From positions 487,394 through 551,393 of the forward strand of contig NZ_CALPCI010000001.1 in the NCBI RefSeq assembly GCF_943192935.1: DNA of 64,000 nt. The letters run 5' to 3'. Each line of letters starts with the position of its first letter. Within the stretch, counting starts at the first letter, position 1. Positions 43,798 through 53,780 of this stretch are shown here, piece by piece. The position numbers and the translations under genes are program-made. Source of the DNA: Limosilactobacillus caecicola. GTDB taxonomy: Bacteria > Bacillota > Bacilli > Lactobacillales > Lactobacillaceae. Under the pieces are notes generated by a model. It had not been told where the DNA came from, searched no databases, and saw nothing but the letters and a program-made list of their open reading frames with translations.

Positions 43798-44658
43798 TTA
43801 ATTAGTAACGGCGACGGGAGCAAACGTGTTCACCCAGTTTTGGTAGAGCAGTTCACTGGTGAAACGCCAGGAATAGTTAATGTGGTGATCGTTAGTAAAG
43901 TAATTACAGGGTGCTTCGATTGGTAAATGTTTTTTTAAGTCGCGTTGGTATTCCTTCGCTAAGGTGTCTTTACTGTATTCTGGGTGCCCAGTGATGTAAG
44001 TGCGGTGGAGAGCCGGCGCTTGCAAGATCAGTGGCCCGATTGCTTGGTTATTGGCAACCACCTTGACACCGGTCGGAACATCATTTAGCGAACAATTGCA
44101 GGTGGAGTGTCGTGATTGGGGAATCTGGAATTGACTGGTGGCAAAATGATCAACCAATGGTGAAGAAGCGTCCAGCTTGGTTGCTTGGTAAACACCGAAC
44201 AATTTGTGATTGAGGCGGTGCTTGTTAATCCCATAGTCATGATAAAGGCCCCCAAGGGCTGCCCAACATTCTACCAGGGATGCCCTAGTATGGGTGGTCG
44301 CCCAGCGGCAAAAAGCACAAAATTCTTGCCAGTAATCAACCTGTTCGAAGCCCAATGTTTCCACTGGTGCTCCGGTAATGATTAACCCGTCAAAATGACG
44401 GTGCTCGATTTCGGCTAAACACGCATAGTGGTTGGCAACGGTGTTTTGATTGACACTCTTAAAGTGGTGAGAAACGGGATACGCAAAGGTGATTTCGACG
44501 TCTTGTGCCAGCTTCGCAAAACTTGCTAAAAATTGGCATTCCGTTTCTGCTTTGTTGGGCATCAGGTTTAACACCACGATTGTAATGGGGTTCGTTTGTT
44601 CTTGGTTAATCCATTGGCCATTTGCGATGGCAAAACCGTTGATTGCGTTTGCTGACAT
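43798..44658 (-). CDS. metA: homoserine O-acetyltransferase (MetA fold)
   Basis: Activates homoserine as its O-acyl ester, the first step of methionine synthesis. The catalytic cysteine is residue 131 (ECWAALGGLYHDYG), with GHPEY near residues 226-230 as the His/Glu part. The residue that sets acyl-CoA choice in this fold is Glu100 in GAPVET; glutamate there is linked to acetyl-CoA, glycine (as in E. coli) to succinyl-CoA. The protein (286 aa) is slightly shorter than E. coli MetA. The start ATG (complement 44656-44658) follows AAAGGAG. The gene heads the met operon behind a Met T-box. Confidence 0.9.
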   Translation of the reverse strand: MSANAINGFAIANGQWINQEQTNPITIVVLNLMPNKAETECQFLASFAKLAQDVEITFAYPVSHHFKSVNQNTVANHYACLAEIEHRHFDGLIITGAPVETLGFEQVDYWQEFCAFCRWATTHTRASLVECWAALGGLYHDYGINKHRLNHKLFGVYQATKLDASSPLVDHFATSQFQIPQSRHSTCNCSLNDVPTGVKVVANNQAIGPLILQAPALHRTYITGHPEYSKDTLAKEYQRDLKKHLPIEAPCNYFTNDHHINYSWRFTSELLYQNWVNTFAPVAVTN

Positions 44659-44682
44659 TTCACGCCACTCCTTTCTGAAAAT

Positions 44683-44985
44683 AAAAAGCCTTCGTCCCTA
44701 GTTCGAAAATTGAACTAGGGACGAAGGCTTTTCGTGTTACCACCCATTATTCATCCTTGCCTCACGACAAGAACCTCATTAAGTACTCAGTAATAAATAC
44801 TGAAGACTCCGCAAGAATAACGGATGCGACCCGTTGCAGTGGCCTCGGGTGACTACTGCAATGACTCAGAGCTCATCTTCATGTTTTTCGACCTGTTCCC
44901 TCTCAGCAACTGGGAACTTTCTGTAAAGGCCAAGCCACACTACTCTTCTCTTCACTGTCAGATATTTTTAATATTTCTAATCATT
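44683..44985 (-). ncRNA. T-box riboswitch of the met operon (Met)
   Basis: On the minus strand the T-box core is TGGTAACACGAA (complement of 44733-44744). A 19-bp perfect terminator stem follows (plus-strand 44686-44704 and 44712-44730). In Stem I, GAA-G-ATG-A gives an AUG specifier at complement 44874-44876. The core differs from the common TGGTACCGCGG, as often seen in Met leaders of lactobacilli. Confidence 0.88.
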
Positions 44986-45108
44986 TTTTAATCTTCCTTA
45001 GTTTACCAATTATTTAGTGATTGTCAACACTTTCTAGCAAAATTCGTTCTTAAATTTTAAAAGGACCGATTTTAGACGATCTACAACGCTAGTTGACGAC
45101 TAAGTGGA

Positions 45109-45122
45109 GTAAAACACGAACT
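45109..45122. promoter_or_regulatory. PurBox candidate, upstream copy
   Basis: GTAAAACACGAACT with a CGAAC core. It is the exact mirror of the sequence at 45231-45244, on the other side of the purC promoter. Confidence 0.55.
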
Positions 45123-45158
45123 ATTATAGAAGTTAATTTAATTAAGTTAACATTTACG

Positions 45159-45187
45159 TTGACTTTTACCAGGATGGTTGGTATGCT
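45159..45187 (+). promoter_or_regulatory. promoter of the purC-purD operon
   Basis: TTGACT (45159-45164), a 17-base spacer and TATGCT (45182-45187), about 80 bases before the purC start. Confidence 0.65.
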
Positions 45188-45230
45188 TATGACGTTCTTT
45201 AACGAACTAACTAAATAATATCGAAATTAA

Positions 45231-45244
45231 AGTTCGTGTTTTAC
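45231..45244. promoter_or_regulatory. PurBox candidate, downstream copy
   Basis: AGTTCGTGTTTTAC, the exact mirror of 45109-45122, placed between the promoter and the purC ribosome site. Binding at both copies would bracket the promoter. An extra small GTTC/GAAC repeat lies at about 45194-45206. Confidence 0.55.
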
Positions 45245-45266
45245 CCAAAAAAGGAGCGTTTGAATC

Positions 45267-45986
45267 ATGGGAAAATTATTGTATTCGGGCAAAGCTAAGC
45301 AAATGTGGTCAACGGATGATCCAGAGCAATTACGGGTTGTTTACCTTGATCAAGCGACGATGCTGAATGGAAAACGGAAAGATCATTTTGCTGGCAAGGG
45401 AGCCGCTGCTAATGACATTTCTACGTTGGTGTTCGAATACTTAATTCAACAGGGGATTCCTACTCATTTCATCAAGCACCTATCAGAGAAGGAAGAATTG
45501 GTGAAAAAGTGTGACATGATCCGTTTGGAATTTGTGACCAGAAATATCGTGGCTGGCCACTTTGCTTCACGGTTTGGTTTAAAGGAAGGCACGCCACTGG
45601 CGCAACCGGTAGAAGAAACTTTCTACAAGAGCGATGAACTGGATGATCCGTTTGCTAATGAATCCGACGCGATTGCCATTGGTGCTTGCACAGCAGATGA
45701 ATATCAAAAGTGCTGGGCCTTAGCCCGTCAATGTAACGTTTTGTTAACCAAGTTGTTTGCAAAAGCGGGGATGAAGTTAGTCGATTTTAAATTAGAGTTC
45801 GGTAAATTGTCTGATGGTAGTTTGGTGTTGGCCGACGAATTTTCGCCTGACAATTGTCGGCTGTGGGACCTTGATACGAACGCGCATCTGGACAAGGACG
45901 TGTTCAGAAAGAATCTTGCGGACATTACCACCACCTACGATGAAGTGTACCAACGGTTGCAAAAAGTTGTTACGGAGGAAGATTAA
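45267..45986 (+). CDS. purC: phosphoribosylaminoimidazole-succinocarboxamide synthase
   Basis: SAICAR synthetase, joining CAIR and aspartate with ATP. LYSGKAKQMW at residues 4-13 and the family signature LVDFKLEFGK (about 172-181) are visible, with LADEFSPDNCRLW near 192-204. Length 239 aa. The start is ATG 45267 behind AAAGGAG. It opens the nine-gene purC-purD operon and its stop overlaps purS by one base. Confidence 0.95.
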   Translation: MGKLLYSGKAKQMWSTDDPEQLRVVYLDQATMLNGKRKDHFAGKGAAANDISTLVFEYLIQQGIPTHFIKHLSEKEELVKKCDMIRLEFVTRNIVAGHFASRFGLKEGTPLAQPVEETFYKSDELDDPFANESDAIAIGACTADEYQKCWALARQCNVLLTKLFAKAGMKLVDFKLEFGKLSDGSLVLADEFSPDNCRLWDLDTNAHLDKDVFRKNLADITTTYDEVYQRLQKVVTEED

Positions 45987-46231
45987 TGATTAACGTTCGG
46001 ATTTATGTTACGTATAAGCAGTCCGTTTTTGATCCCCAGGGGGATACGATTACAAAAACGATTCATTCCATTGGTCATCCGGAAGTTGAATCGGTTAAGG
46101 TCGGGAAATTTTTTGACCTGGCATTGAAGGTTGACCAGGATCAAGTCGCGGCGGTAGTCAAGGAAATTGCCACCAACTTACTAGTTAATTTCAACATGGA
46201 AACTTACAGTTACCAAATTTTGGAGGGTTAA
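45986..46231 (+). CDS. purS: phosphoribosylformylglycinamidine synthase subunit PurS
   Basis: An 81-residue small subunit that links PurQ to PurL in the three-part FGAM synthetase of Gram-positive bacteria. It starts at ATG 45986 over the purC stop and ends just before purQ. IYVTYKQSVFDPQGDTI (residues 5-21) is the conserved beginning. Confidence 0.95.
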   Translation: MINVRIYVTYKQSVFDPQGDTITKTIHSIGHPEVESVKVGKFFDLALKVDQDQVAAVVKEIATNLLVNFNMETYSYQILEG

Positions 46232-46234
46232 TTG

Positions 46235-46909
46235 ATGAAAATAGCGGTGGTGGTTTTTCCCGGTTCGAATTGTGATGTTGACCTTTATGAAGCGCTGCAC
46301 TCAGTTTGCCATGCCGATGTCGAATACGTTTCTCATCGGGCCACGAGTCTGGCGGGATTCGATGCAGTCATGCTCCCGGGTGGTTTTTCATATGGTGATT
46401 ACCTCCGTTCGGGAGCCATTGCGCGGTTTGCCAATGTGATGCCTGCAGTGGTTAAGATGGCCCAGGAAGGGAAACCAGTTTTTGGTACCTGCAATGGTTT
46501 TCAAATCTTAACCGAAGCAGGACTGTTACCCGGAGCACTAAAACATAATGATTCGCAACGGTTTGTCTGCAAGACGGTTGCCTTAGAAGTGGTTAATAAT
46601 CACACCCGGTTTACTAGCAAATATCAAGAACACGAACGCATTCAGTTACCCATTGCCCATGCGGATGGTTGCTACGTTGCGAGTGAAGCCACCCTTAACC
46701 AACTGGAAGAACATCACCAGGTGGTCTTTCGGTATGCGGATGAAAATCCGAATGGTTCTCTCCGGAATATTGCCGGGATTACTAACGAACGTGGGAACGT
46801 GTTGGGGATGATGCCTCATCCGGAGCGGGCAGTCGAGTCATTGCTCGGTAATACTGACGGGTTACGAGTTTTCCAATCATTGTTAGCCAACGGTAGTGTA
46901 AAAGCATAG
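46235..46909 (+). CDS. purQ: phosphoribosylformylglycinamidine synthase subunit PurQ
   Basis: Glutaminase subunit supplying ammonia to PurL. A class I amidotransferase: nucleophile cysteine in [10 protein letters not shown] near residue 86, and histidine/glutamate in GMMPHPERA near residues 190-198. I use ATG 46235, seven bases behind GGAGGG; a TTG one codon earlier is possible. Length 224 aa. Confidence 0.95.
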   Translation: MKIAVVVFPGSNCDVDLYEALHSVCHADVEYVSHRATSLAGFDAVMLPGGFSYGDYLRSGAIARFANVMPAVVKMAQEGKPVFGTCNGFQILTEAGLLPGALKHNDSQRFVCKTVALEVVNNHTRFTSKYQEHERIQLPIAHADGCYVASEATLNQLEEHHQVVFRYADENPNGSLRNIAGITNERGNVLGMMPHPERAVESLLGNTDGLRVFQSLLANGSVKA

Positions 46910-46921
46910 CGAGGAGTAATC

Positions 46922-49150
46922 ATGAAACAAGCCATGACACCAGAAGAAATCAAGGAACGCCGACCATACTTGGATTGGAGCCTGACCGAAAAAGAGTACA
47001 ACTACATTGCTGACAAACTCCTTGGTCGATTACCAAACTTTACCGAGACGGGGCTCTTTGCCGCGATGTGGAGCGAACACTGTTCATACAAAAAATCAAA
47101 GCCAGTTTTGCGGCTGTTCCCAAATAAAAACGCGCGGGTTTTACAGGGACCCGGTGAAGGTGCCGGGGTAGTCGACATTGACGATGGCCAAGCGGTGGTC
47201 TTTAAAGCAGAAAGCCATAATCACCCGACGACGGTAGAACCCTACCAAGGGGCCGCAACCGGTGTTGGTGGTATCTTACGGGATATTTTCAGCATGGGGG
47301 CCCGGCCGATCGCCTCGCTCGACTCCCTTCATTTTGGTGAATTAACGGATGCAACCATGCAACGTAAGGTGGCCAATACGGTGAAGGGCATTGGTGACTA
47401 CGGTAATTGTATGGGCATTCCGACGGTTGCCGGTGAAACAACTTTTGACCCTTGTTACCAGGGTAACCTGTTGTGTAATGCCATGAGTGTAGGACTGATG
47501 GAACAACAAGACCTGCAAAGTGGGGTCGCCACTGGGGTTGGTAACGCAGTGATGTACGTTGGCGCCAAAACTGGTCGTGACGGGATCCACGGGGCGACCT
47601 TTGCTTCAGCAGATTTTTCGGATGAAAATGCGACCCAACGCTCGGCAGTTCAAGTGGGAGATCCCTTTATGGAAAAGCTCCTCATGGAAGCCTGTCTGGA
47701 ACTGATTCACCAGCATGCTGATTGGCTGGTTGGGATTCAAGACATGGGTGCAGCCGGGATCGTTTCTTCCAGTGCAGAAATGGCTGCCGAAGGCCACAGT
47801 GGGATGGAATTGAACCTAGATCTCGTTCCCCAACGCGAAACTGAGATGTCCGCTTATGAAATCATGCTGAGTGAATCGCAAGAACGAATGTTACTTTGTG
47901 TCCGGCGTGGGCACGAAGCGGATGTTCAAGCCATTTTTAAGCGGTATGACCTTGATGCCGTGACGATCGGTCGAGTTACTGATGGCCATGATTACGTTTT
48001 GTACCATGATGGCGAAAAGGTCTGTGACATCCCCGTTGCCAGTTTGACGGATGATGTTCTGGAAGAACCAAGTGCAGAACGGGAACCGGCCCGGATTAAA
48101 GCAGCTCAGCAAGCTCCTGTCTGGCAACCGGTGATTGACAATCCCGGTCAAATGTTACGGCGGTTACTTGCTCAGTCCACGATTGCCAGCGATGAAGTGT
48201 TAACCCAGCAATACGATACTCAGGTCCGGACTTCGACGGTTGCGGGACCGGGCAGTGATGCCGGAATCATTCGCATTCGTGGTTACCACAAGGGGTTGGC
48301 CATGACGACCGATGGCAATGGCCGCTTTGTTTACCTGGATCCGGAAATTGGTGGCCAAATGGCGGTTACCGAGGCGTTTACTAATATTATTGCCAGTGGG
48401 GCTGAGCCACTCGCCATTACTGATTGTTTAAACTATGGCGACCCGAACGATCCCGAAATCTTTTGGGAACTCCACCATTCAGTTCAGGGAATGGCAACTG
48501 CTTGTCGAGTCTTTGATACGCCGGTCATTTCTGGAAACGTGTCCCTTTACAACGAAAATAATGGTCAGGCAATTTACCCGACACCGATGGTTGGGATGGT
48601 TGGCCTCATTAAAAATCTGGATCACGTCATTCCGTCGTTTGCGACCCACGCTGGAGACTTGGTTTACTTGATTGGCACCACTGGCGATGATTACGCCGGA
48701 TCAGAATTACAAAAAATGCTGACGGGGACCATTGCAGGACAATTATCCCCGATTAACCTCGCAAAAATTCGTGATGCTGGTCACCGCCTTCATGAAGAAA
48801 TGGTTAACGGTCACGTTAGTGCGGCTCATGACGTGAGTGAAGGCGGCTTGGGGGTTGCCCTTGCTGAAATGCTGTTTGATGCTGCAACAGGTATGAACCT
48901 GAACCTTCGTCACTTAACCGCTGCTCAGTTATTCAGTGAAACGGCTGGCCGCCTGATCGTTACGGTACCAGCAGCTTACCAAGCGGCATTTACCGTAACG
49001 CTGGGTGATGACGCCCGGTTGGTCGGTCAAGTTACCAACACTCATTGGTTAGAATTACATCTTCAAGACGCTGAACTGAACGAAAACCTTGCAGAATTAG
49101 CACAACAGTATAAGGAGGCGCTCCCGTGCCAGCTGAAATCAAAGGATTAA
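46922..49150 (+). CDS. purL: phosphoribosylformylglycinamidine synthase subunit PurL
   Basis: ATP-dependent synthetase subunit making FGAM from FGAR. This is the 742-residue small form that needs PurS and PurQ. AMWSEHCSYKKSK near residues 43-55 and KAESHNHPTTVEPYQGAATG (about 96-115) are the catalytic and nucleotide motifs; a second half-domain repeats the fold. The end overlaps purF by 25 bases. Confidence 0.96.
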   Translation: MKQAMTPEEIKERRPYLDWSLTEKEYNYIADKLLGRLPNFTETGLFAAMWSEHCSYKKSKPVLRLFPNKNARVLQGPGEGAGVVDIDDGQAVVFKAESHNHPTTVEPYQGAATGVGGILRDIFSMGARPIASLDSLHFGELTDATMQRKVANTVKGIGDYGNCMGIPTVAGETTFDPCYQGNLLCNAMSVGLMEQQDLQSGVATGVGNAVMYVGAKTGRDGIHGATFASADFSDENATQRSAVQVGDPFMEKLLMEACLELIHQHADWLVGIQDMGAAGIVSSSAEMAAEGHSGMELNLDLVPQRETEMSAYEIMLSESQERMLLCVRRGHEADVQAIFKRYDLDAVTIGRVTDGHDYVLYHDGEKVCDIPVASLTDDVLEEPSAEREPARIKAAQQAPVWQPVIDNPGQMLRRLLAQSTIASDEVLTQQYDTQVRTSTVAGPGSDAGIIRIRGYHKGLAMTTDGNGRFVYLDPEIGGQMAVTEAFTNIIASGAEPLAITDCLNYGDPNDPEIFWELHHSVQGMATACRVFDTPVISGNVSLYNENNGQAIYPTPMVGMVGLIKNLDHVIPSFATHAGDLVYLIGTTGDDYAGSELQKMLTGTIAGQLSPINLAKIRDAGHRLHEEMVNGHVSAAHDVSEGGLGVALAEMLFDAATGMNLNLRHLTAAQLFSETAGRLIVTVPAAYQAAFTVTLGDDARLVGQVTNTHWLELHLQDAELNENLAELAQQYKEALPCQLKSKD

Positions 49151-50589
49151 ATGAAGAATGTGGGGTGTTTGGCGTTTTTGGTGCGCCCCATGCTAACCAG
49201 CTGACCTATCTGGGGTTGCATACTTTGCAACACCGGGGTCAGGAAGGGGCCGGCATTGTCACGACCGATCACCACGCAATGTACCAACATCGTGATCGGG
49301 GACTGCTGGCCCAAGTCTTTCGTCATCCGGTTGACCTGGATGGGTTAGTTGGAGATGCTGCCATTGGTCATGTGCGTTACGGAACGGCCGGACGTAACTC
49401 AATTCAAAATGTTCAACCATTCTTGTTTCAATTTCATGATGGTGATGTGGCCCTGGCACATAACGGTAATTTGACGAATGCGGTCACCTTACGGCGGCAA
49501 CTAGAAGATGAAGGCGCGGTTTTCCAATCCGATTCAGATACAGAAATTTTAATTCACCTGGTGCGCAAACACATCCAAGATGGCTTTATTCCAGCCCTGA
49601 AGAAGAGTTTGAATGAAGTGAAGGGTGGCTTTGCCTTCTTGCTCTTACAAAAGGACCGGTTAATCGCGGCATTGGACCCCAATGGTATCCGTCCATTGTG
49701 CATTGGTCAGCTACCAAACGGTGCCTACGTCGTTGCTAGTGAATCCTGCGCGCTGGACATTGTCAATGCCAAATTGATTCGCGATGTTCAACCCGGTGAA
49801 TTGATCATTATCGACCGCGATGGTTTGCATACCGACCGGTATACGGACCAGACCCGGTTAGCAATTTGCTCGATGGAATACATCTACTTTGCGCGGCCAG
49901 ATTCCATCATTCACGGTGTTACGGTTCACAACGCCCGTAAACGGATGGGACGGCTGCTTGCCCGTCAACACCCGGTTGATGCGGACATGGTGATTGGGGT
50001 GCCTAATTCATCATTATCAGCGGCAAGTGGGTATGCCGAAGAAATTGGTTTGCCATATGAAATGGGCCTTATTAAGAGTCAATATGTTGCCCGGACCTTT
50101 ATCCAACCCACCCAGGAATTACGGGAGCGGGGGGTTCACATGAAACTCTCTGCTGTCCGCGGGGTGGTTGAAGGCCAACGCGTGGCCGTTGTCGATGACT
50201 CAATTGTGCGGGGGACGACCTCCCAACAAATCGTTAAAATGCTCCGTGACGCGGGGGCTAAGGAAGTGCACATGTTAATTGCATCGCCACCATTTAAGTT
50301 CCCTTGCTTTTACGGCATTGACGTTTCGACCCGCGCCGAATTAATGGCGGCTCATTATTCTGTCCCTGAAATGGCGGAGCGGATTGGTGCCGATTCACTA
50401 ACGTTCCTTTCGGTGGCCAATTTAATTCAGGCAATCAACGTTCCTGACGCGGGCGATGCACCGGATGGTGGCCTGACGGTTGCCTACTTTAACAGTGATT
50501 ACCCGACACCGCTTTATGACTATGAAGAAAAATATTTGGCCTCACTGAATGAACAGGAGCGTCGTGAACGAAAGGAGCGGATGGCATGA
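49126..50589 (+). CDS. purF: amidophosphoribosyltransferase
   Basis: First step of purine synthesis: PRPP and glutamine to phosphoribosylamine. GTG 49126, behind AAGGAGG, starts an 11-residue propeptide before Cys12 (NEECGVFGVFG), which would be exposed as the N-terminal nucleophile. The PRPP loop is VAVVDDSIVRGTTS (about residues 354-367). Of the four cysteines that bind the iron-sulfur cluster in Bacillus PurF, counterparts are visible at Cys248 and Cys394, but the C-terminal CxxC pair is absent (the region reads GGLTVAYFN). The enzyme therefore probably carries no [4Fe-4S] cluster. Its stop overlaps purM by four bases. Confidence 0.95.
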   Translation: MPAEIKGLNEECGVFGVFGAPHANQLTYLGLHTLQHRGQEGAGIVTTDHHAMYQHRDRGLLAQVFRHPVDLDGLVGDAAIGHVRYGTAGRNSIQNVQPFLFQFHDGDVALAHNGNLTNAVTLRRQLEDEGAVFQSDSDTEILIHLVRKHIQDGFIPALKKSLNEVKGGFAFLLLQKDRLIAALDPNGIRPLCIGQLPNGAYVVASESCALDIVNAKLIRDVQPGELIIIDRDGLHTDRYTDQTRLAICSMEYIYFARPDSIIHGVTVHNARKRMGRLLARQHPVDADMVIGVPNSSLSAASGYAEEIGLPYEMGLIKSQYVARTFIQPTQELRERGVHMKLSAVRGVVEGQRVAVVDDSIVRGTTSQQIVKMLRDAGAKEVHMLIASPPFKFPCFYGIDVSTRAELMAAHYSVPEMAERIGADSLTFLSVANLIQAINVPDAGDAPDGGLTVAYFNSDYPTPLYDYEEKYLASLNEQERRERKERMA

Positions 50590-51635
50590 GTCGTTACGAA
50601 GAAGCTGGTGTGAATATCGAGGCCGGCTATGACCTCGTTCGGCGAATCAAAGATCAGGTCCAAGCGACTGCTCGTCCCGGGATGATGACTGGCATTGGTT
50701 CGTTTGGGGGCATGTTTGATTTGGGGGCCTTGCACATCCAACACCCGGTCTTAGTTTCGGGGACGGATGGGGTCGGCACGAAACTGTTGATTGCCCAACG
50801 AATGGACAAACATGATACCGTTGGCCAGGATCTTGTCGCCATGTGTGCTAACGATATTGTTGCCCAGGGGGCCGAACCACTCTTTTTCCTGGATTATATC
50901 GCCACGGGACACAATGACCCAGCCAAATTAGCAACGTTGGTAGCTGGAGTGGCCAATGGCTGCCGGCAAGCCGGCGCAGCCTTAATTGGTGGTGAAACGG
51001 CGGAGATGCCGGATATGTATCGCCGGGATGAATACGACCTAGCAGGGACGATGACGGGGGTTGTGGAAAAAGAGAACCTCTTAACGTCCGCGCAACCGCA
51101 AGTTGGTGACTATTTACTGGGCTTGCCCGCCAGTGGTTTACATTCTAATGGTTTTTCACTAGTCCGGCAGATCTTGTTTAAGAACCATGATGTGCAATTA
51201 ACTGACCGCCCGGCGCCATTGCACGGTGCCACGGTTGGGGAAACGTTATTGACCCCGACAAAGATTTATGTCCACGTGGTATTGCCATTAGTCCAGGACC
51301 GCTTGATTAATGGCATTAGCCACATTACCGGAGGCGGTTTGATTGAAAATGTGCCACGGATGATTGACGATCATTTACAAGCCCAAATTGATGCGGAAGC
51401 ATGGCCACAGTTACCGATTTTTGATTACCTGCGTCAATTGGGTCATCTGGATATGGCCGACTGTTGGAAGACCTTCAACATGGGCTTAGGAATGGTCCTG
51501 GCGGTGGCCCCAGACCAAGTTGCACTGGTTCAACAACGGTTACAACGAGCCGGACAGGATTCTTATCAAATCGGCCGCCTCGTCAGGCGCCCGAGTGACC
51601 AACCAAAGATTTTGATACGTGGGGGAGAAAAATGA
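50586..51635 (+). CDS. purM: phosphoribosylformylglycinamidine cyclo-ligase
   Basis: AIR synthetase, closing the imidazole ring with ATP. GTDGVGTKLLIAQ (about residues 59-71) and GGETAEMPDMY (about 137-147) are family motifs. Length 349 aa. It is coupled by ATGA overlaps to purF before and purN after it. Confidence 0.95.
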   Translation: MSRYEEAGVNIEAGYDLVRRIKDQVQATARPGMMTGIGSFGGMFDLGALHIQHPVLVSGTDGVGTKLLIAQRMDKHDTVGQDLVAMCANDIVAQGAEPLFFLDYIATGHNDPAKLATLVAGVANGCRQAGAALIGGETAEMPDMYRRDEYDLAGTMTGVVEKENLLTSAQPQVGDYLLGLPASGLHSNGFSLVRQILFKNHDVQLTDRPAPLHGATVGETLLTPTKIYVHVVLPLVQDRLINGISHITGGGLIENVPRMIDDHLQAQIDAEAWPQLPIFDYLRQLGHLDMADCWKTFNMGLGMVLAVAPDQVALVQQRLQRAGQDSYQIGRLVRRPSDQPKILIRGGEK

Positions 51636-52210
51636 AAGTTGCAATTTTAGCTTCTGGAAACGGGACCAATTTCGAAGAACTGGCGCAACAATTCCAGCAG
51701 CACCAGTTACCCGGTGAATTGACCCTCCTGTTTTGTAACCACCCGGCAGCCAACGTGATGAACCGGGCCGCGCGGCTCCACGTCCCCGCTTTTAGCTGGA
51801 CGGTCAAAGAAGCTGGCGGTAAGCAGACCTACGAAGCACGGCTACTCCGGTTACTCAAAGATCACGGGGTGGAATTTATTATCTTGGCCGGTTATTTACG
51901 GGTGGTCGGGCCGATCCTCCTAGATGAATATGAGGGTCGAATTGTTAACCTCCATCCAGCGTGGCTACCGGAATATCCAGGGCTGCACTCGATTGAACGA
52001 GCTTACCAGGACCACCGGCAGCAGACGGGGGTCACCGTTCATTTCATTGATGCGGGTCTTGATTCGGGACCAATTATCATGCAAGAACGGGTGCCAATTT
52101 ACCCTACTGATAGTTTGGCGGATTTAGAAGCGCGGGTTCATCAGACTGAACACCAGTTGTACCCGCAGGCAATCAAAAAAGTATTAACAGAATTAACAGC
52201 AAAGGAGTAA
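51632..52210 (+). CDS. purN: phosphoribosylglycinamide formyltransferase
   Basis: Transfers a formyl group from 10-formyl-THF to GAR; the donor is produced by Fhs at 28.8 kb. [11 protein letters not shown] at residues 6-16 binds the substrate phosphate. The catalytic Asn-His-Asp set lies in [12 protein letters not shown] (about 107-118) and the later DAGLDSGPI (about 142-150). Length 192 aa. Confidence 0.95.
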   Translation: MKVAILASGNGTNFEELAQQFQQHQLPGELTLLFCNHPAANVMNRAARLHVPAFSWTVKEAGGKQTYEARLLRLLKDHGVEFIILAGYLRVVGPILLDEYEGRIVNLHPAWLPEYPGLHSIERAYQDHRQQTGVTVHFIDAGLDSGPIIMQERVPIYPTDSLADLEARVHQTEHQLYPQAIKKVLTELTAKE

Positions 52211-52217
52211 AGAATTC

Positions 52218-53756
52218 ATGAAGCGTGCATTAGTTAGTGTCTCAGATAAAACGGGGTTAGTACCCTTTGTACAGGGCTTAGTTGCGGCCGGTTATGAAAT
52301 TGTCTCCACTGGTGGTACCAAACGGGTTCTCGATGACGCAGGCGTGAAAACTATTAGTATCGAAGACGTCACTCACTTTCCAGAAATCCTCGATGGTCGG
52401 GTCAAGACGTTAAACCCATACGTTCATGGTGGCTTGCTGGCCCGGCGGGATGTTCCCGAACACATGGCGACCCTGGAAAAGTTAGTGATTACCCCAATTG
52501 ATTTGGTGTGTGTGAACCTCTATCCGTTTAAGGAAACGATTGAACAATCAGATGTCACCCTGGCGGATGCCATTGAAAATATTGATATTGGTGGCCCATC
52601 AATGGTGCGTTCTGCTGCGAAAAATTATCATGACGTCACCGTGGTCACTGATGTGCAAGATTATGATGCGGTCCTGGATGAAATCAAGACTGCTGGCGAA
52701 ACGACTTTAGAAACTCGTCAACGACTAGCAGCCAAGGCCTTCCGGACAACGGCGGCTTATGATGCATTAATTTCCCAATACTTGACTAAGCGCGAAGGCC
52801 TGGCGGATCCAGAAAAACTGACGCTGACCTATGATTTAAAAGAAACCATGCGGTATGGTGAAAACTCACACCAACAAGCTTGGCTTTACCAAGATGCCTT
52901 GCCAAAGGCTTATTCCATCCTGTCTGCGACCCAATTACACGGGAAGAAATTATCCTACAATAATATCAAGGATGCGGATGAAGCCTTGCGTTGTATCCGC
53001 GAATTTGACCAACCAACCGTTGTCGCCATGAAGCACATGAACTCATGTGGGATCGGTCAGGGGACTAGCCTAGAACAAGCCTGGGACCGGGCCTATGAAG
53101 CTGATTCGGTTTCCATTTTTGGTGGTGTAATTGCCTTGAACCGTCCCGTGGACTTGGCAACGGCCGAAAAGATGCACAAGATTTTCCTGGAAATCGTGAT
53201 TGCCCCAAGTTTTGACCCGGACGCCTATGAAGTCCTGGCTAAGAAGAAAAATATTCGGCTGCTAACCGTTGACTTTACGAAAAAGGACGAACGAACCCGT
53301 CGGGAAGTTGTTTCCGTAATGGGTGGCCTGCTGATGCAGGACCAGGATACGCTCGCAGAAGATGCGCATGACTGGAAGTGCGTCACGGAAGTTCAACCGA
53401 CGGAAGAGCAATTACAGACATTGATGTTTGCTTGGAAGGCAGTTAAGCACGCTAAATCCAACGCCATTGTCCTGGCAAACGATGAACGCACTCTTGGGGT
53501 CGGTGAAGGACAACCAAACCGGATTGATTCCCTGAAGATTGCCACGAAGCACGCTGGCGATGACATTGACGATCGGACGGTGATGGCTTCTGACGCCTTC
53601 TTCCCGTTTGGCGATTGTGTTGAATTTGCTGGCCAACATGGGATCAAAGCAATTGTGCAACCGGGTGGTTCAATTCGTGACCAGGAGTCAATTGACATGG
53701 CGAATAAGTACGGGATTGCCATGGTGACGACCGGCGTACGTCACTTCCGTCATTAA
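52218..53756 (+). CDS. purH: bifunctional AICAR formyltransferase / IMP cyclohydrolase
   Basis: Carries out the last two steps to IMP. The N-terminal cyclohydrolase part has [14 protein letters not shown] (about residues 31-44) and HGGLLARRD; the C-terminal transformylase part has [11 protein letters not shown] with its Lys-His pair (about 271-281) and SNAIVLAND. Length 512 aa is standard. ATG 52218 follows AAAGGAG. Confidence 0.96.
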   Translation: MKRALVSVSDKTGLVPFVQGLVAAGYEIVSTGGTKRVLDDAGVKTISIEDVTHFPEILDGRVKTLNPYVHGGLLARRDVPEHMATLEKLVITPIDLVCVNLYPFKETIEQSDVTLADAIENIDIGGPSMVRSAAKNYHDVTVVTDVQDYDAVLDEIKTAGETTLETRQRLAAKAFRTTAAYDALISQYLTKREGLADPEKLTLTYDLKETMRYGENSHQQAWLYQDALPKAYSILSATQLHGKKLSYNNIKDADEALRCIREFDQPTVVAMKHMNSCGIGQGTSLEQAWDRAYEADSVSIFGGVIALNRPVDLATAEKMHKIFLEIVIAPSFDPDAYEVLAKKKNIRLLTVDFTKKDERTRREVVSVMGGLLMQDQDTLAEDAHDWKCVTEVQPTEEQLQTLMFAWKAVKHAKSNAIVLANDERTLGVGEGQPNRIDSLKIATKHAGDDIDDRTVMASDAFFPFGDCVEFAGQHGIKAIVQPGGSIRDQESIDMANKYGIAMVTTGVRHFRH

Positions 53757-53780
53757 TGCATTGCCAAAGGAGAAACCGCG

